64,000 nt of DNA from Aculops lycopersici (lineage: Eukaryota; Arthropoda; Arachnida; Trombidiformes; Eriophyidae), in the NCBI GenBank assembly GCA_015350385.1, contig WNKI01000003.1:3498155-3562154 (forward strand), written 5' to 3'. Below the pieces are notes generated by a model. That model searched no databases. It had not been told where the DNA came from and saw nothing but the letters and a program-made list of their open reading frames with translations. The number at the start of each line of letters is the position of its first letter. The first letter of the stretch is position 1. Shown one piece after another: positions 32,770 to 46,271 of the stretch. The position numbers were made by a program, and so were the translations under genes.

Positions 32770-35700
32770 ATGAACCCAACTCTTCTCTCATATGCTCCAC
32801 CAAACAACACGACGCCGAAACACGAAATCTCCTTTCAGCTCACCGAATCCCAAAGGCAAATTGAACTAGAGCAACAACAACAACAACAACAACAGGCAGA
32901 TGAGCTAGTGGGTGCCACAAATCAACAGCAACAAAAACAACAACACCAGCTGCAACACCAAACTAGCGCCTCGAGTTCCGCCGACGGAACTCGAGAGCTA
33001 CTGAGAAATGTTTCAGCGTCAGTATCGCGCTCCAGTTCAGTTTGCACCTCTTCGCTTGGCTCCACGGTCTTGGCGGCGGCCAGCGGCACGGCGACAATCG
33101 TTGCGTCGTCGACAAAAACAGACTCCTTCGAGACAACAACATACTCCTCGCCCTCGGCCACTGGACTTAGCAGGGCGAATTCATCTGATACGACGACAAC
33201 TCAGGCGACGATGACGCCAGCAATAACTTCACCGGCACCAGCACCAACGACCGCGAGGCGCAAGTCTAGCGGAAGTGGCGCCGGGCAGGCGGAAGAGGCG
33301 GAGTCTTGCTCAAAACCGGAAGCGAGGGAGGCAAAGGAGGAGGAGAAGGAGGCGCAAGTACACTCGTCAATGGGAATGGACGAGCTAGTAGAGGCTGAGT
33401 TGGTGTCGAAATTGTCGTCGGTGTCGACTGCGTCAAAGTCATCACCGTTGCAAAGTAACGTTTGCGATAAGGACCAAGAACTAGAACTCAATTCGAACTC
33501 CTCGTCGACTCCAAACTCAACTCCCACTTCCACCAACAAGCCAACGTCGACCTCGAAACGCCCAGCCCAAGGTACAAACCCCTCGGCGCCTCCTGGAAGT
33601 GAAAGTCGAGATGAGTCCGGGCCAGCAGCTAGCGTTAGTTGCAGTAGTGCTGGTAGCATTAATGGAGGCAGTGTGAGAGCAGGCGTGGCGGGCGCGGCCT
33701 CAAAGGAGGAGGTTGCAGCGAGACTAGAACCGTCTACAACTGAACGGGAAACCGCTGCAACCTACAGCATCGACGGTCATAAGGAGGAGGAGGAGGGGTG
33801 TGTCGATCGGGATCAAGTGGAGGAGGACGTCGTCGACGAGGAAGAAGACGAAGAGATGGAGACGGAAATGGAAAAACTGGCGCCAATTAGGCGAAGCTCG
33901 CAGGAGTTGTTGTCCACGGTTAGCGAGTGTAGCGAGGAGATGAGTTTAACCAGAGGAATTGGCAGTCTTCCGACGAGCTACACTGCCGCAGTCGATAGCG
34001 GTGAGCCCGTGTCGTCGTCGGCCAGCGACGCTCAAGTTGCCTTCCGTCGGAAGTCGGAGCTTGCGAATGAAGGGTTACCCGGCGGCGAGCTGGTTGAGCA
34101 ACCGACTCACGCAACTCGAGCCAACGAACCGGCGTTGGGCGGCCACGAGCTTGGCAGGCTAGATTTACAAAAGTCCACGACCACAGCCACCACTTTGCTC
34201 TTTGATTTCAAGGAAACGAGGGAGCAAGTTAACGAGAGCCAACAGCAACAGCACCAACCTTCACAAGGTCTCGTTGCACCCAACTTGCATCAACATACTA
34301 ATCAGCACCAGCATCAGGAGCCGGCGAGTGAACAGGATTTGGCCAATAGCGAGCACACTCCCAGGTCCCTAAGCAGCGAGGCGGCAGCGTTAACCTCCGC
34401 GCTCGAGAGCGATGAGGACAACTTGGGTCCGCTTGCAGCGCCACCCGGAAGTGGCGGCCAGGTGGAGAAGCAAGACCAGCATGCTTGCTTGGTTAAGCAG
34501 TCTTCGGCAGAACAGAGGCGCCGCTCAACGGGATCCAGCGGAAGCGGGGGAAGTTCCTCGGCAGCGGCGGCCCTCAGTGCGGGCCGCCTTTTGCACCACC
34601 ACCATGCCCACCACCATCCTCACTTGTCCGCTGCCAAGACGTTGAGCGGGCCGAGTATTGCGGGAGTCGATTGTCCTTATGTACATGACATTGTACCGCT
34701 TTCTCCCGCAACTTCGGAACACTTAATGAGCTCCACCGGTTCCATTGGTAACTCGCAAAGATTGCTATCTCCCGTCCAGCCGCCTATGCCAATTTCTACT
34801 CATCATCACCATAAGCGAGCTCTATCTCATGACGATACAATGGAGGCCATCGAGGATGACATCGAGGGTGAGGAGCAGGAGATGCAGGAATTGCAGAGGA
34901 ACAAGCCAAATATTGTCGGTCAAATGTCCTCTGAGCAACCACCTGTGGCGGCGCTCGACATTGAACCACCACCTGCTTTCGGAGGCGGAGGCGCCGAATC
35001 GTTAATTTCCAGCGACGATGTAAGTGGACCGCATAGTATTTTGCAAGTCACCTCAAACGAGGAAACAAATGTAGTGCAGCCCCAGCTAGAGGGGGAACCG
35101 GAAGTTTCGCCCCAGCGAAATTTCCGGGTCGAGTCGTTTGTCGAGGAGGAAGAGGATGATGACAACGAAAATTTGAATGACAACGACCAAGAATCCTCCA
35201 TTAGCGTGAGTCAAAAGCATGGAGTTGTTGTCATTCAGGAGACTTCAACCCTGAAACGACGCCAGGTGAACCGAGGGCAGCAGCAAGCTCAGACAGGTGG
35301 CGATGTCAAGGGCAAGAAATCATCCAATTCCCAGTCGTCGTCATCGTCGTCGTCAGCTTCACCATCTGATTCTAATGGAGGGCGCCAAAAGATGGACCAG
35401 CAAGGAGACAATGAGGATGATGAGGACGAAGATCAAACTGATGCCCAGGTGACACCTGTTAAGTCGATGTCGCACGACTCGGCTACACACGCAATCTTAG
35501 AGCACCTATCTCTCCACCATCCGGGATCAGTGCAACTCGATGAGCCTCCGCCGGCAATGGAGAGCTCGATGCCCATCGATCCCCAGCAACGACGAGAGTC
35601 CTGGCGTCGCGAGTCCATTAGATCGGCAGCGTCTAGCAAACGTGTGGTCACAGGTGGTGCTAATGCCGCACCCGAGACGGACGCAACTGAAGCTCCGAGC

Positions 35701-38435
35701 CAGCAGCCGAGCGTGGAGGATCGGCAGGATCCTTGCGAGTCTTTCTCGGCAGTCGACGACCTGCAGCAATCAGCTGATGACAATTGGACAATTGAAGACA
35801 GTAGTGTGGGAGAATCCGGTTTAAATCCAAAAGGAACCATGCAGCGGAGGACGAGCAAGCGGACATCTGTGGCCTCCGTTGATGTTGCGCCGAGTGCTGA
35901 GCCATCGGTGGCGGCGACGGCTCAAATTTCAAGTGAGCTACAGCGACGCGGTCCGCCACTGGCCCAGCTGAAGCCGGCGGAAGGTGGTGAGTCGAGATGT
36001 AGTGATGGAGCCCAGCAATCCAATGAAAGTGGTAGCCGTCAAGGAGCCAAAACACAACCCAATCGCCAGCCGACCAGCCAAAGTCGCCAGTTGACTTCCG
36101 GCTCAATGGCAACGGACACCTCAATTTGTTCCAGTTGCTCATGTCAAGAACCTAGCCTCGACTTGAGCCAGCAGGAGCAACAGAGTTCGACTCAAAACCA
36201 ACTGCAACAACAACCACCACTTGTCAAGTCGGTGGGTCAAAGTCAGGGTGGCGGCGGAAGTGGCAGCACAGGCGCCACCTGGATGAGCCAAGAAGAGGGC
36301 ACTGTGTTTACGGAAAACTATTGGCTAGCCCACTGGTTATACATAAGCGAGCACGAGGAATCTGAGATTTGGCGCCGTGCCATAGACATGAACAACAACA
36401 ACAACAACACCAACACCAACACTTCCGCTTTGGTCTCATCATCGTCATCAGCGGCTCAAGTTTCGAATGTAGATGACACCAAGGGGACCCAAAATACAGG
36501 TGGTGATGCAGCTCGTGGCCAGCCTCAACACAAACCCGGTGAGCTCTCAGTTGCCGGCATGCCAAAGGATATGACCGAAACTGGAAGCACCATCTCCGAG
36601 AGAAGCTTCAGCTCGCGTTACAAGTCCACCACACGCAAGATGATCCATCGACGAGCGACCATTGAGATGTATAAGCGAATCATGGCGAATAATTTAAGAA
36701 AGGAAAAGAGGGTTGAAATTAGTAGATCAAATGGAGAGTTTGGTTTCCGAATTCACGGTTCTCGGCCGGTGGTTGTTTCGGCAATTGAGCGCGGGACTTC
36801 CGCCGAAACTTGCGGTCTCCAAGTTGGCGACTTGATTTATGCCATCAACGGAACGAACATTCTAGATATGGCCCATAGTGATGTGGTGCATCTGGCCCAC
36901 AAAGGTAAGCTTGAGCACCACTCATTGACAGAGCTCCAATATTTGAGCTTCATTACTTTGACCTTGTTATCCTCCATTCGAACCCAACCCTGCCCTCCCA
37001 AACGAGAAAGCGACGATAGCTATCTTCAAAGCTTCTGGTTGAGTTCCATTAAATTTGAGTTCATAGGCTAACCCACCTGTTTCGTAACAAAAACATCGTC
37101 GTCATCATCATGATCGTAACAAAAATAGCCGATTCGGCAGCCCTAGTCCTGGATTTGGTGCCTACAAATGACTTCCTACGAATGAGCAAATACAATCGCG
37201 CAAACAATCGGCGATTCGAGCCAACTGTCACCGGCTTTCTCATGCGCCTCAGCCCCTCGACTGCTCAACCTTTGCTAATTGAATTACAGGAGCAAATGGC
37301 GCGCCAACCTGGTGTGAGCTCGCAGCAACGAGCAACTAAATTGAACCAGGTGATGCGGTTGGCCTGGCGCCAGCGATACTTTGTGCTGCGCAATGACAAC
37401 TGCCTCTATTGGTACCGATCGCCTCAGGTGAGTGTCTCTTCTCTTACCTCATCAAATTGATTGATCTCTTACGGAAGCTTAAATTACGCTTCCAAAGTAT
37501 AGAATACTAATTTTTCTTAATGAACCCCCCCGTTTTCATCATAACAAACACACTCTTCTAAATCTGCAGGACGTTGAGCCATACGGTGGAATCAACCTGC
37601 AGGGATTCAGCGCAACACTTACCAGCGAGTTTAGCGAACCTAATTACGTCATCAGATTGGTCAAATACGGGGGCCAGCCGCATTACCTGGGTTCAAATAA
37701 CATGTGCGACATCCAAACTTGGATTGATGCCATCAACAGCGCGGCCACCGAGGCCAACCAGGTGAGTAGCTCACTTTGGTGATGGTTGATTTCTCCCTTT
37801 GTGAAGAATCACAAAACTAACCCGTTACTTTGTTATCGTGCACCAACTAACTACGAAACCTCGAATTGAAAAACTGACAAATGCTCCCTTTCCGCGATCA
37901 AAAATAGAACGACCCATACATGAAGAGAACCCTGCAGTTGGCCAGGGGAAAACCATCGCAAATTCCAGAACCCGACTGCAATGGCTACCTGTACAAGTTT
38001 AGCCATAAGCGCGGCGGCGGCGCCCACTGGCGAGCCGCCTATTTTGTGCTCAAAGATGCCTGTCTCTACCTATTTCGCGACCAGGAGGCCAGTAATGTTG
38101 AGCAAGCGAGTGCCGTGTACTATTTGCACGGTTACAGAGTGAGAAGTAAGCATATTGAACAAAAGAAGCATACATTTGAGTTGTTGCCGCCCAATCGTAA
38201 GACAATTAGGCCAATATTTTTAATGGCCACCACCGAGATCGACAAGAAAAGGTGAGTATTTTATCCTAAAATTTATTCTTAGACCTCTTGTCTCTGTCTC
38301 AAAATAGATGAGAACAAACACTAACCGGAAAGGAGCTAACATCGAACTTCCTCTCAAACGAAAATGCAATTCAAAACACACAGATGGATTGCGGCACTCG
38401 AGTACTCGATAGACCGATGGATTGAAATCGACTAG
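32770..38435 (+). CDS. PDZ-PH-PH scaffold protein
   Basis: Exons 32770-36904, 37141-37427, 37570-37761, 37908-38251 and 38384-38435 join in phase to 1669 residues. About 1300 residues are Ser/Glu/Gln-rich and disordered. Then come a PDZ domain (KRVEISRSNGEFGFRIHG, IERGTSAETCGLQVGDLIYAINGTNI, HSDVVHLAHKA across the splice), a first PH domain (VTGFLMRLSP..WRQRYFVLRNDNCLYWYRSPQ..TWIDAINSA) and a second PH domain (CNGYLYKFSHKRGGG..WRAAYFVLKDACLYLFRD..DKKRWIAALEYSIDRWIEID, stop). PDZ binds peptide C-termini; PH domains bind phosphoinositides or proteins, so a cortical membrane adaptor is expected. The order recalls insect Kramer-type proteins, tentatively. An in-frame TAA directly precedes ATG 32770. 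An internal acceptor (CTTTCAG, exon from 32839) would instead join the upstream disordered block. Confidence 0.8.
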
Positions 38436-38650
38436 CCGGAGACTGGACTGGTGGATTCTCGTGCTTTAGGAAATGGAAAAAAGAAAGGGATGGGATAAAA
38501 AAGACAGGGAGAGAAGGGATTAGGAGGAAATCATCGAATTGGCAGATATCAAGTGAAAAATTGATAAGCAGCTGCCATTGTTATTGTTGACGTTGTCTAC
38601 CTGACCAAATGGCCAATCGGATGGCTTCTTGGCCTTTTTTAACTAGCGCA

Positions 38651-38656
38651 AATAAA
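38651..38656 (+). terminator. Poly(A) signal of PDZ-PH-PH gene
   Basis: AATAAA, about 215 bp after the stop codon. Confidence 0.5.
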
Positions 38657-41600
38657 ACTCAGTTGAGTCATCATCATTATCATAATGATTATGAACAAAT
38701 TTGATTTTTTCCCTCCCCCCAAAGTTTGCCCTCCGTTTCTGTAGGTGTCGCTGCTAGTTCATCAACTGAACTGTGTTTATATACAGCAACAAAGAGCCTC
38801 TACCCTAGCGCACCTCTACGGCTGCAAATCGAACGTGCGCCTAGCGACTTTTGTGTCAGTTCATTCTCACTCGCTGAATAATAGCCTCTAGGGTCTCGAA
38901 TCTCGATTGACTTTCACGCCTTAGTTGCCACTGCACTATTAGTGCTACAAAAACAACAATCATATCTTAAAGGCAAAACTGACAGCTGACTGCAGACCGG
39001 GGGCGTGACGAGCATTTGAGTTAGAGCATGGGATTTTTCTTTCACTTCTCTCACTTTTGCTCGCTGGCTCTTTTTGTAGAGATTTGGACTAAATGAAATC
39101 TGGGAGAAAAGTGGGCCGAATTTTTGACAAAGATTTTGTGATTCAACTATCACACACGACCGTCGCCAATGGCGCCAGGTCCTCGTCAGTAAGGCAGTTC
39201 CCGTCGCTGCCACTGTGTGTCCTGCTTTAGGCGGTATCCTCTTGATGTTAAGTCTAATTAGATACGGTACAGTGCAGTGCGGCAAGCATCGCACCTGTCC
39301 ACCATGTTATGCATTGTGGACCGGTGCGAGTCGTTGCTCGATTGGAACGGCCGCCGATCGGATTGCGTGAGTGCATCCGTCCGCGTTTTGTCTGCGCCTC
39401 CCAATTGGAGGGGAAGAAAAATTACTCAACTCATCGAGTGAGTTTCACAACAAATAAACAAACCGACGCTTGCTTGCTTCCGCTCGCAACGACCACAGGC
39501 GACGACTACGACAACGCTGCCAGGTCGGCGCCAATTTCCAGCACGTCGCGTGACTCGAGCCGCCTCTTTACTCAGTGAGAGATGAGTCGTCAATCTATCT
39601 CCTGTGAGTCATAATTTGCTTGTCGCCGCGGGTATTGTGCAAGTTTGAGTTTGTTGCCTCTCCCTCCTCTCGCTTGCTCGCAATTACTCACCTGAAGACT
39701 AGCACTAAACTTGGCTTGCGACGGTGGCATCAAGATGAGCAGCAGCTTTGGCAAAAGCAATAACAAGCTTCAGCAAAGTGTCTTTCTCTTGGCGCCTCTT
39801 TGTCGCAACTTCCGTTCTGTCCTCAGCCAAAATCAATCGGATGGCCGCCGAACAGAAAGGAGAGAATCTCTCGTTGGTCGTTCTAATCTCTCGCTTCCTT
39901 TAGGTTTAGGTGGCAGCCGAAATTTTCTCTCCCACTCGAGGCACTCAGTCGGAGGAGCTGCGAGTCGGTTTGGTTAGTTGGCTTGCTAACTGGTTTATCC
40001 TCTCACTCGCTCGATGGCTCCATCCCTCAGTTTCGGGTCAGGAGAAGAAGGGAGAAAGGCAAATCAATTAGACTAATAGCGAGTAGCTTGTCGTGTCTTT
40101 GTTGGTTTTCCTTTACTTTTCAACTGGCAGCATCGAGGCCCAGCGCCTCGCCTCGCCTCACGTCTAGTCCAGTCAATTAGTCTTCCCGTTCGTTAGGCGG
40201 CGAGGTGATGTGTCCATCGAAGTGACGGATTTTGTTTGCCACAGGCGATCGCCAATCAGTTGGCCAAACGGTTTCCTGTTTCAGTTCGGTGTCCACAGAG
40301 ACACTTAAACTTTTGCTCAAACTCGCACACGTCGCTGCTCAAACTCGCCGCTAACGAGTGTCAGGATGCGAGCGGCGCCTAGCGACTTGCACCCTGCTCG
40401 GGGCCCCGAGCGACCCACGAGCCTAGAACAACTCAGATTACCACTTGCTCGCCCGTACTTTCTCCCTTCAAACGCTGGCCCCAAGCTCGACGAGGATGGA
40501 TTCTGTTGGTATGCGGCGTCCGGTGATTGGCAACTGAAATTATGCGAGCGATTGAGTCTATTTTTAGTCCTAGAGTGGCAGCTCGAAGTTGCGCGAGGCG
40601 CTACGGGAGTTTCATTTTGCTGGCGGTCGCCGACATATAGCTCTAATCTCGAATTTGGCATCCAGAACCCCACTGAAAGTTGGCTCAATTTATGCCTTCC
40701 GCTTCCCGGGAACAACTCGGCGGCCAGCAGGCGGCTCTCTGCTGGCCAATGAGTCCGAGGAAGCGTTGGATTGCGAGTCCAACTAAACTGAACTCAGCTC
40801 AACTCAAATCCAACTTGAAGTCGGAACTCTTTGCCAGCTCACTAGCGGCAGTGCCATCGGAGGTGCTATTTCGCCTTGCAAAATGCGAGACTAGAATGGA
40901 TGCATTCAAAGGCCAGACTAGAATTTCACAGCAATACCATTGGCTTCTACTCTCTTCTCTTCTCGCTACGCAAAACTCGACTCTTTGGCCTCGAGACTCT
41001 GGAAGGCTGCAGCAGCAGCAGTATTAGTAGTTTGGACTTTAGCTACAGCCTCTAGTTGCGCTTTTGCGCTAGCAACCACAGTAGCGGTGGCACGTAGTTG
41101 CGGCTGTAGCGCAAGTTGCTCGCTCACTATGGCGACGGGGGAAGCTAGCTCGAGTTGCGGAAGTCGTTTGCGAGCTAGAGTTTGCGAGAAATTACGTTAC
41201 AAGGTTGTGAGGATCCGCTACAATAACAAGCAGCAAATGCGGTTGCATTTTCCCTCGTCACTGACAAGAAAAGCGATCGAGAGGGAGAGAGGAAGTTGGA
41301 GGCGAGAAAAGTGCAGGCAAAACGAGCGGCAGCGAGAGAGAAGGAGAGGGGATCTTCAGCGAGCTAGGCGCTCGACTCATTCAGCCGGCACTTCGAGTAA
41401 AAATCGTCTTGGTTTGCCATGTTGCAATTGTAGTTGTTGCTGCCACTGCAGCCACTGCAGCCACTGCAGCCACTTCTATTGCAGACTATCGGTGGCCAGA
41501 TCTAGCACCAGGTGAGCAGTTGATCTAATTCCATCAGCGGCAGCCGCTTGTGTTGAGTGTTCGTGTGGTTTTCTGCGTATAGTTTGTGTTTGTGTGAGTT

Positions 41601-41659
41601 GAGTCTTCTGTTGTTATATCGTTGTCGTTGCTCTTGCCACTTCATTGAGAGGGTTAACA

Positions 41660-41810
<151 letters not shown>

Positions 41811-43159
41811 CCGGGAAATTGAGTGTCGGGGGTGAAAGTTGTAGTGCTGGAGCAGGTGAGTTTACATCGGATAGTTGGCTGGTTGGTGCCTTAGTCTAGC
41901 CTCCCGCTTTCAAAGCAGAGAGACAGTAAGGGAAAGTCTCGCATTTGCCATAGTATCAACACTAACCCCACTCTCTGGCACAAACACGACGCAACGCCCA
42001 TGCGGCAGCAGCACACTAATCGATATGTCGGCCGGCCAGTGGATGTCGTCATCAGACCCGTCGATAGCTGCAACCAACTAAAACCACCATCAGCAATCAC
42101 CCGCAGTCTGGACACAGAATTCTATTCGATTAAGCTAGGCGCACATGTTTGTTATTACGGCCCGTGTTATGTTGTTGCAGGTGGCCGGCGCAGCCAGGCA
42201 CCGGCGAGTTGCTCGTGTGCGCGCATCCACCAAACTAGATCATCTAGTCGCCGCCGATGATGTCACATAATCACATTACACCATAACCACGACCGACGAC
42301 CGACGGCGACGACGCAAAGCCGCACCGAGAGACGATTGGAGCCTCAGTGCGCATATAAGCAACCACCTGGCTGACCAGTGAGTGCGTTGGTGTGAGAAAA
42401 CAACAGTGAGCTCTAGGGACGCACGAGGGAGAATTGTGTTGGTTGTCGTTTGCACGGTTCGGCAGAAGTTGCTCGCGAGTTAGTTTTGGATCGTCGATAG
42501 TGAGTTCGCATAGAATATAACGAAAATATAGCATCCGATAGACTGACCGATCAACAGGAATTTCGTGCGACCAAATTATAAAACATGAAAAGCGTTTGCG
42601 GAAGCGCGAGTTGCATAGAAAGGCGGAAACGGCAAGCGAGCGAAGCAAAATGTTTGTCATCGTCAACAGCGGCGAGAATGGAAGGGGAAATGCAGCTATC
42701 GTCACAAAATTCAAGCTTCAAATAGAAGAAAAGACGAGCAGATAAACTAAACGGCAAAAAATCATTACTTTATATATGGCGCTAACAAACGCGCCCAACG
42801 GCAACACCCAAATAGTTGGTCATTAGCTAGCGCGTTTGGGGTCACCTGCCACACATACACTCACACACACAGACACACACCTTTTGGCTCACCGAGACCC
42901 GCTCATTCGCCGGGTGCGTGTCAGGTGGTCGCTCGGCTGCTGTTAAGCGGCAGCATTGGCGGCGGCCTATCCAGAACAAAGCAGCAGCAAGACAACGAAA
43001 ATTTACTAGACAACGATAAAATTAAAGGGACAGACGAGAGAAAGCGTGGTAAACGGGGATAGAGAGGGACAATTTAACGAGAGTGAGAACCAAAATAGAC
43101 TCAATTTTGGAAGCAACTCTCTCTTCGCTCAGGTGAGGCGAGTAGTTTATTTTTGGCTC

Positions 43160-43167
43160 ATAAAAAG
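43160..43167 (+). promoter_or_regulatory. TATA-like box of 966-aa gene
   Basis: ATAAAAAG at about 118 bp before the ATG at 43278. An initiator-like TCAGT lies at 43176-43180, closer than the usual 30 bp, so the true start site may be near 43190. Confidence 0.4.
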
Positions 43168-43277
43168 GGGGCGCCTCAGTCGAACGAGCTGAGCATCAAC
43201 TGCGGCTTCCAAGCGGCCAACCTACATTCGCTGCTCAGCCCACCAGGTCACGCGGTTTCTCGTGACCGACTGCCACC

Positions 43278-46178
43278 ATGACCACAAGCGGCGCTTCAAT
43301 TTGTCATCCATCGGAAGCTCATTCAGCCAGTCCGATGAACGAGTTGGCTGATCGAAGTTACGCAAGTGACATGGCGACCCCGACGCCAACTGCAATATCA
43401 GCTATGCCAATAGGTTCTTTAGATAATGAACATCTCCACCAACATCCACAACAGCAACCACCTGCAAGTTGCCACGTGCACATGAAATCAGGGAAGAGAG
43501 ACAGCGACACCATTCAAGCCAGCCCCAGTAGCTTTGGGCCTGTTGAGCTCAAATCAAATCATCAAGATCAATCTTTCAATAGCCACCACCACCACCACCA
43601 CCAGCGACCACAAGTGGCTCCGCTGGCCTCGCTCGATTGCAGCATCACCGAGACCATCATTCAGCATCTCAACAACAACCAGAGCCAAGTCTCGACGGGA
43701 AGAAGCAACACTTCCACGCCCACTCTAAGCGGCTACTTCGATTGCGACCAACTGTCCGATATGGTCGACGATTCATTATTTGAAATAACCAACGCCGGCT
43801 GTCTATCGAAGTCAGTATTTTCCACGAAAGGTTCCGTACCCATTTCGCATTCATCCACCTACGTCAAATCAGCAAGCAAAAATAAGCCAAGTGAAATTGT
43901 AACGAGTGGAAACAAAAACATCAACCACTGCTCCCACTCTGATCCAGTGAGATTTCAAGCAAACAAAGCCGGCGTTGATGAGAAGGAGGAGGAGGAAGAG
44001 CAGGAGGGTGATGATGATGGTCACACGACTCCAACAAATAGTGGGGTGATCCGAGGATCCAATTATTTTTCAATGGGTTACAGTGGGCGCCAAGCGGAAG
44101 TTGGAAGCACCAGAACGATACCGACCGGTCATTCGCAGAAAGTCGCCACTCAAAGTAGCAGCAGCTCATTAGCGAGTTGTAACACGATCCCCTCGCCTAA
44201 GCCGATCAAGTCATCATCTTCCTCCTCATCATCGTCGTCATCGTCGTCATCATTTTCTCAAGCTCAGGCCACGTCAGGTCGATCTGATGAACCACCTGGA
44301 GCTGGCCGCCGGGAAAGGAAACAGCAGCAACAGCGATTCCCGATTCTAGCAGTTCGAGAGCAACAAAAGACAACAATGGATTCTGAAATTGATACCACAT
44401 CTACTCCTAAAAGGCCGTCCACTAAGACTACGCGGCACCGGAAGTCCAAAAGTCATCAGGAGTTTCAGAGGGACCACTCAAATTTCGTGGCAGATGGCCA
44501 GTTGCATCCAAACGAGAAGGTCGAAAGGGTAGAGATGGGAAACAACAACAATGTTAAGTTGTTGACAGACGGCTCGGGTTGCCATTGTCAGGTATGTGGT
44601 AGCAAATTGCGTTGCATAGATCCACCAACGACGATGACTAAAGGTGAAGCCAAAAGAAGTCATGATAAACAAGGCAAACCAAAGAGACGGATGTTCTCCT
44701 TTAGCTTGTTCAATTTGTTCTCCTATTCCTCTTCGTCACCATCCTCTTCAAACCTGAGCCAAAAAGATGGACTACATCAAGACAAGACAATGGATTCAAT
44801 GACAAACGCAGGTCACGACCACGAGCAACATAAATGGATCACTACGAAAGGCCAACGGAAAGAATCTAGCAGGAACCACTCCAGTTACAACCTCAACCAG
44901 AACCACAAGTTATCTAGTGGCGGCGGCAGCTGCGTCAGTGGCGGTGGTCATGAAAATGAAGAAAAGTTGATCGGCAATGGGAGTGCAGTAACGTTGCCCT
45001 CATCGTCCTCGTCGTCGCAAGGCAAACGAGCAACCACCAAAATGAAAAGGTCACGACGAGGAAGAGTAGGAGGAAGAAAGGATTTAGAGGAGCTCGAGCA
45101 GAAGGGTGAGGATTTCCGCAGTATGTCCAGAGCGCGTGACTCGATTAGGGTGACGACTCAGCGGAAGCAACGGAAGTCGGCGGCCGTGGGACAAAGTTGC
45201 GCCAGCGAGAGTCAGGTAAAAAATTCCCAAATCGGAAGTGACAACTCTACCAACAATACTCACCGCCAAGCTCACCGAAACTCGGCGCCATTTGATTCAT
45301 TCGACGAAGGAGTTGTTAGTAGACAGGCCGAGCCGGAAGTGCTGTTGGATCTCGCAGTCGCGCCGAGGTCTAGTGTTACTCTTGGGTCAAATCCCAACTC
45401 GATTAGCGGGAAACAGGTGGTCCAAATGGCGCCCATGGTTGCTGCAGCGAGTCAAATTAAAGCTCAAGCAAATCAGTTCGGCGCCAGCATGACAAAATCG
45501 GCAACAAGCGGACAGCTTAGCGATGCGATAAGTGGCCATCAAGCGCAGGACAAACGACAAGCCAAGAGTGTTAAGTTCACCACACCTGATAGAGTGGTTA
45601 TCTTGGCTAAGCGACACACGAGCACCACTCACCTGCCACCGGCAAATTTGCAACCCTCGGCGCCCATCATCAAGCGGCCGGTTCCGAAATCGTCCAGCTA
45701 TTCGCAAACGGAGTCGCATAGGGAACTCGACGAGATGTTGCTCAATTATGCACTGAACTCGGCATTGGTCACGCAACTAAATGAGAAATTGAATCTCACT
45801 GAGACCATTGCAAGTCCCAAATCAGCCCTTGATGAGGAGTTTTACTATAGTGATGATCTAAATCATGAAATGACGCAATTGCCGATTGCAGACAACATTG
45901 CCGCCAACCAGCCGCAAATGATTACAAATGACCAACAGGAGCAGGTAATTGGTGAACCTGATCAACTGCCGCCACAAAATTTTGTTAAAAATTCAGAAAC
46001 AACCAACAAAGCGACGAGGACAACAACCATAACAACACCAAATGATAACGAAAATATGAGTGAGATAACACAAAAAGGCAAGCCAAATGGCGATCAGCAA
46101 CAATCTGACCAAAGTGGGGAGCAAGCAGGATTCTCAGGTGAATGGTTAGACAAACAAAGAGCCTCAATTCCAAGATAG
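43278..46178 (+). CDS. Unknown disordered 966-residue protein
   Basis: Single exon with an excellent start context (GCCACC before ATG). The product is dominated by Ser, His and Asn tracts, with an acidic EEEEEQEGDDD stretch and many Arg/Lys-rich patches. Points of structure: a Cys cluster CHCQVC then C at 435-446; a short hydrophobic basic-flanked segment KRRMFSFSLFNLFSY; an RVxF-type PP1 docking motif KSVKF at 763-767; and a predicted helix ELDEMLLNYALNSALVTQLNEKLNL in the C-terminal third. No known domain is recognised and no membrane segment is clear. A CAGGTATGT inside the Cys cluster resembles a splice donor, but the frame continues sensibly. An AATAAA follows at 46272. It could be a scaffold or regulatory subunit, but that is inference. 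Confidence 0.7.
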   Translation: MTTSGASICHPSEAHSASPMNELADRSYASDMATPTPTAISAMPIGSLDNEHLHQHPQQQPPASCHVHMKSGKRDSDTIQASPSSFGPVELKSNHQDQSFNSHHHHHHQRPQVAPLASLDCSITETIIQHLNNNQSQVSTGRSNTSTPTLSGYFDCDQLSDMVDDSLFEITNAGCLSKSVFSTKGSVPISHSSTYVKSASKNKPSEIVTSGNKNINHCSHSDPVRFQANKAGVDEKEEEEEQEGDDDGHTTPTNSGVIRGSNYFSMGYSGRQAEVGSTRTIPTGHSQKVATQSSSSSLASCNTIPSPKPIKSSSSSSSSSSSSSSFSQAQATSGRSDEPPGAGRRERKQQQQRFPILAVREQQKTTMDSEIDTTSTPKRPSTKTTRHRKSKSHQEFQRDHSNFVADGQLHPNEKVERVEMGNNNNVKLLTDGSGCHCQVCGSKLRCIDPPTTMTKGEAKRSHDKQGKPKRRMFSFSLFNLFSYSSSSPSSSNLSQKDGLHQDKTMDSMTNAGHDHEQHKWITTKGQRKESSRNHSSYNLNQNHKLSSGGGSCVSGGGHENEEKLIGNGSAVTLPSSSSSSQGKRATTKMKRSRRGRVGGRKDLEELEQKGEDFRSMSRARDSIRVTTQRKQRKSAAVGQSCASESQVKNSQIGSDNSTNNTHRQAHRNSAPFDSFDEGVVSRQAEPEVLLDLAVAPRSSVTLGSNPNSISGKQVVQMAPMVAAASQIKAQANQFGASMTKSATSGQLSDAISGHQAQDKRQAKSVKFTTPDRVVILAKRHTSTTHLPPANLQPSAPIIKRPVPKSSSYSQTESHRELDEMLLNYALNSALVTQLNEKLNLTETIASPKSALDEEFYYSDDLNHEMTQLPIADNIAANQPQMITNDQQEQVIGEPDQLPPQNFVKNSETTNKATRTTTITTPNDNENMSEITQKGKPNGDQQQSDQSGEQAGFSGEWLDKQRASIPR

Positions 46179-46271
46179 TTACTATAAGCTCACCAACCCT
46201 TTAATTATTAGTTATTGTGTCAGTCACGTAATTGATGCAACAATTGAGCATGCGACATAAGGAATCAAGAA

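Noticed and set aside
40940..41515. 191-codon frame with a hydrophobic stretch and CSHCSHCSH repeat
   Set aside because: No ATG-supported start, composition driven by short DNA repeats, no recognisable domain.
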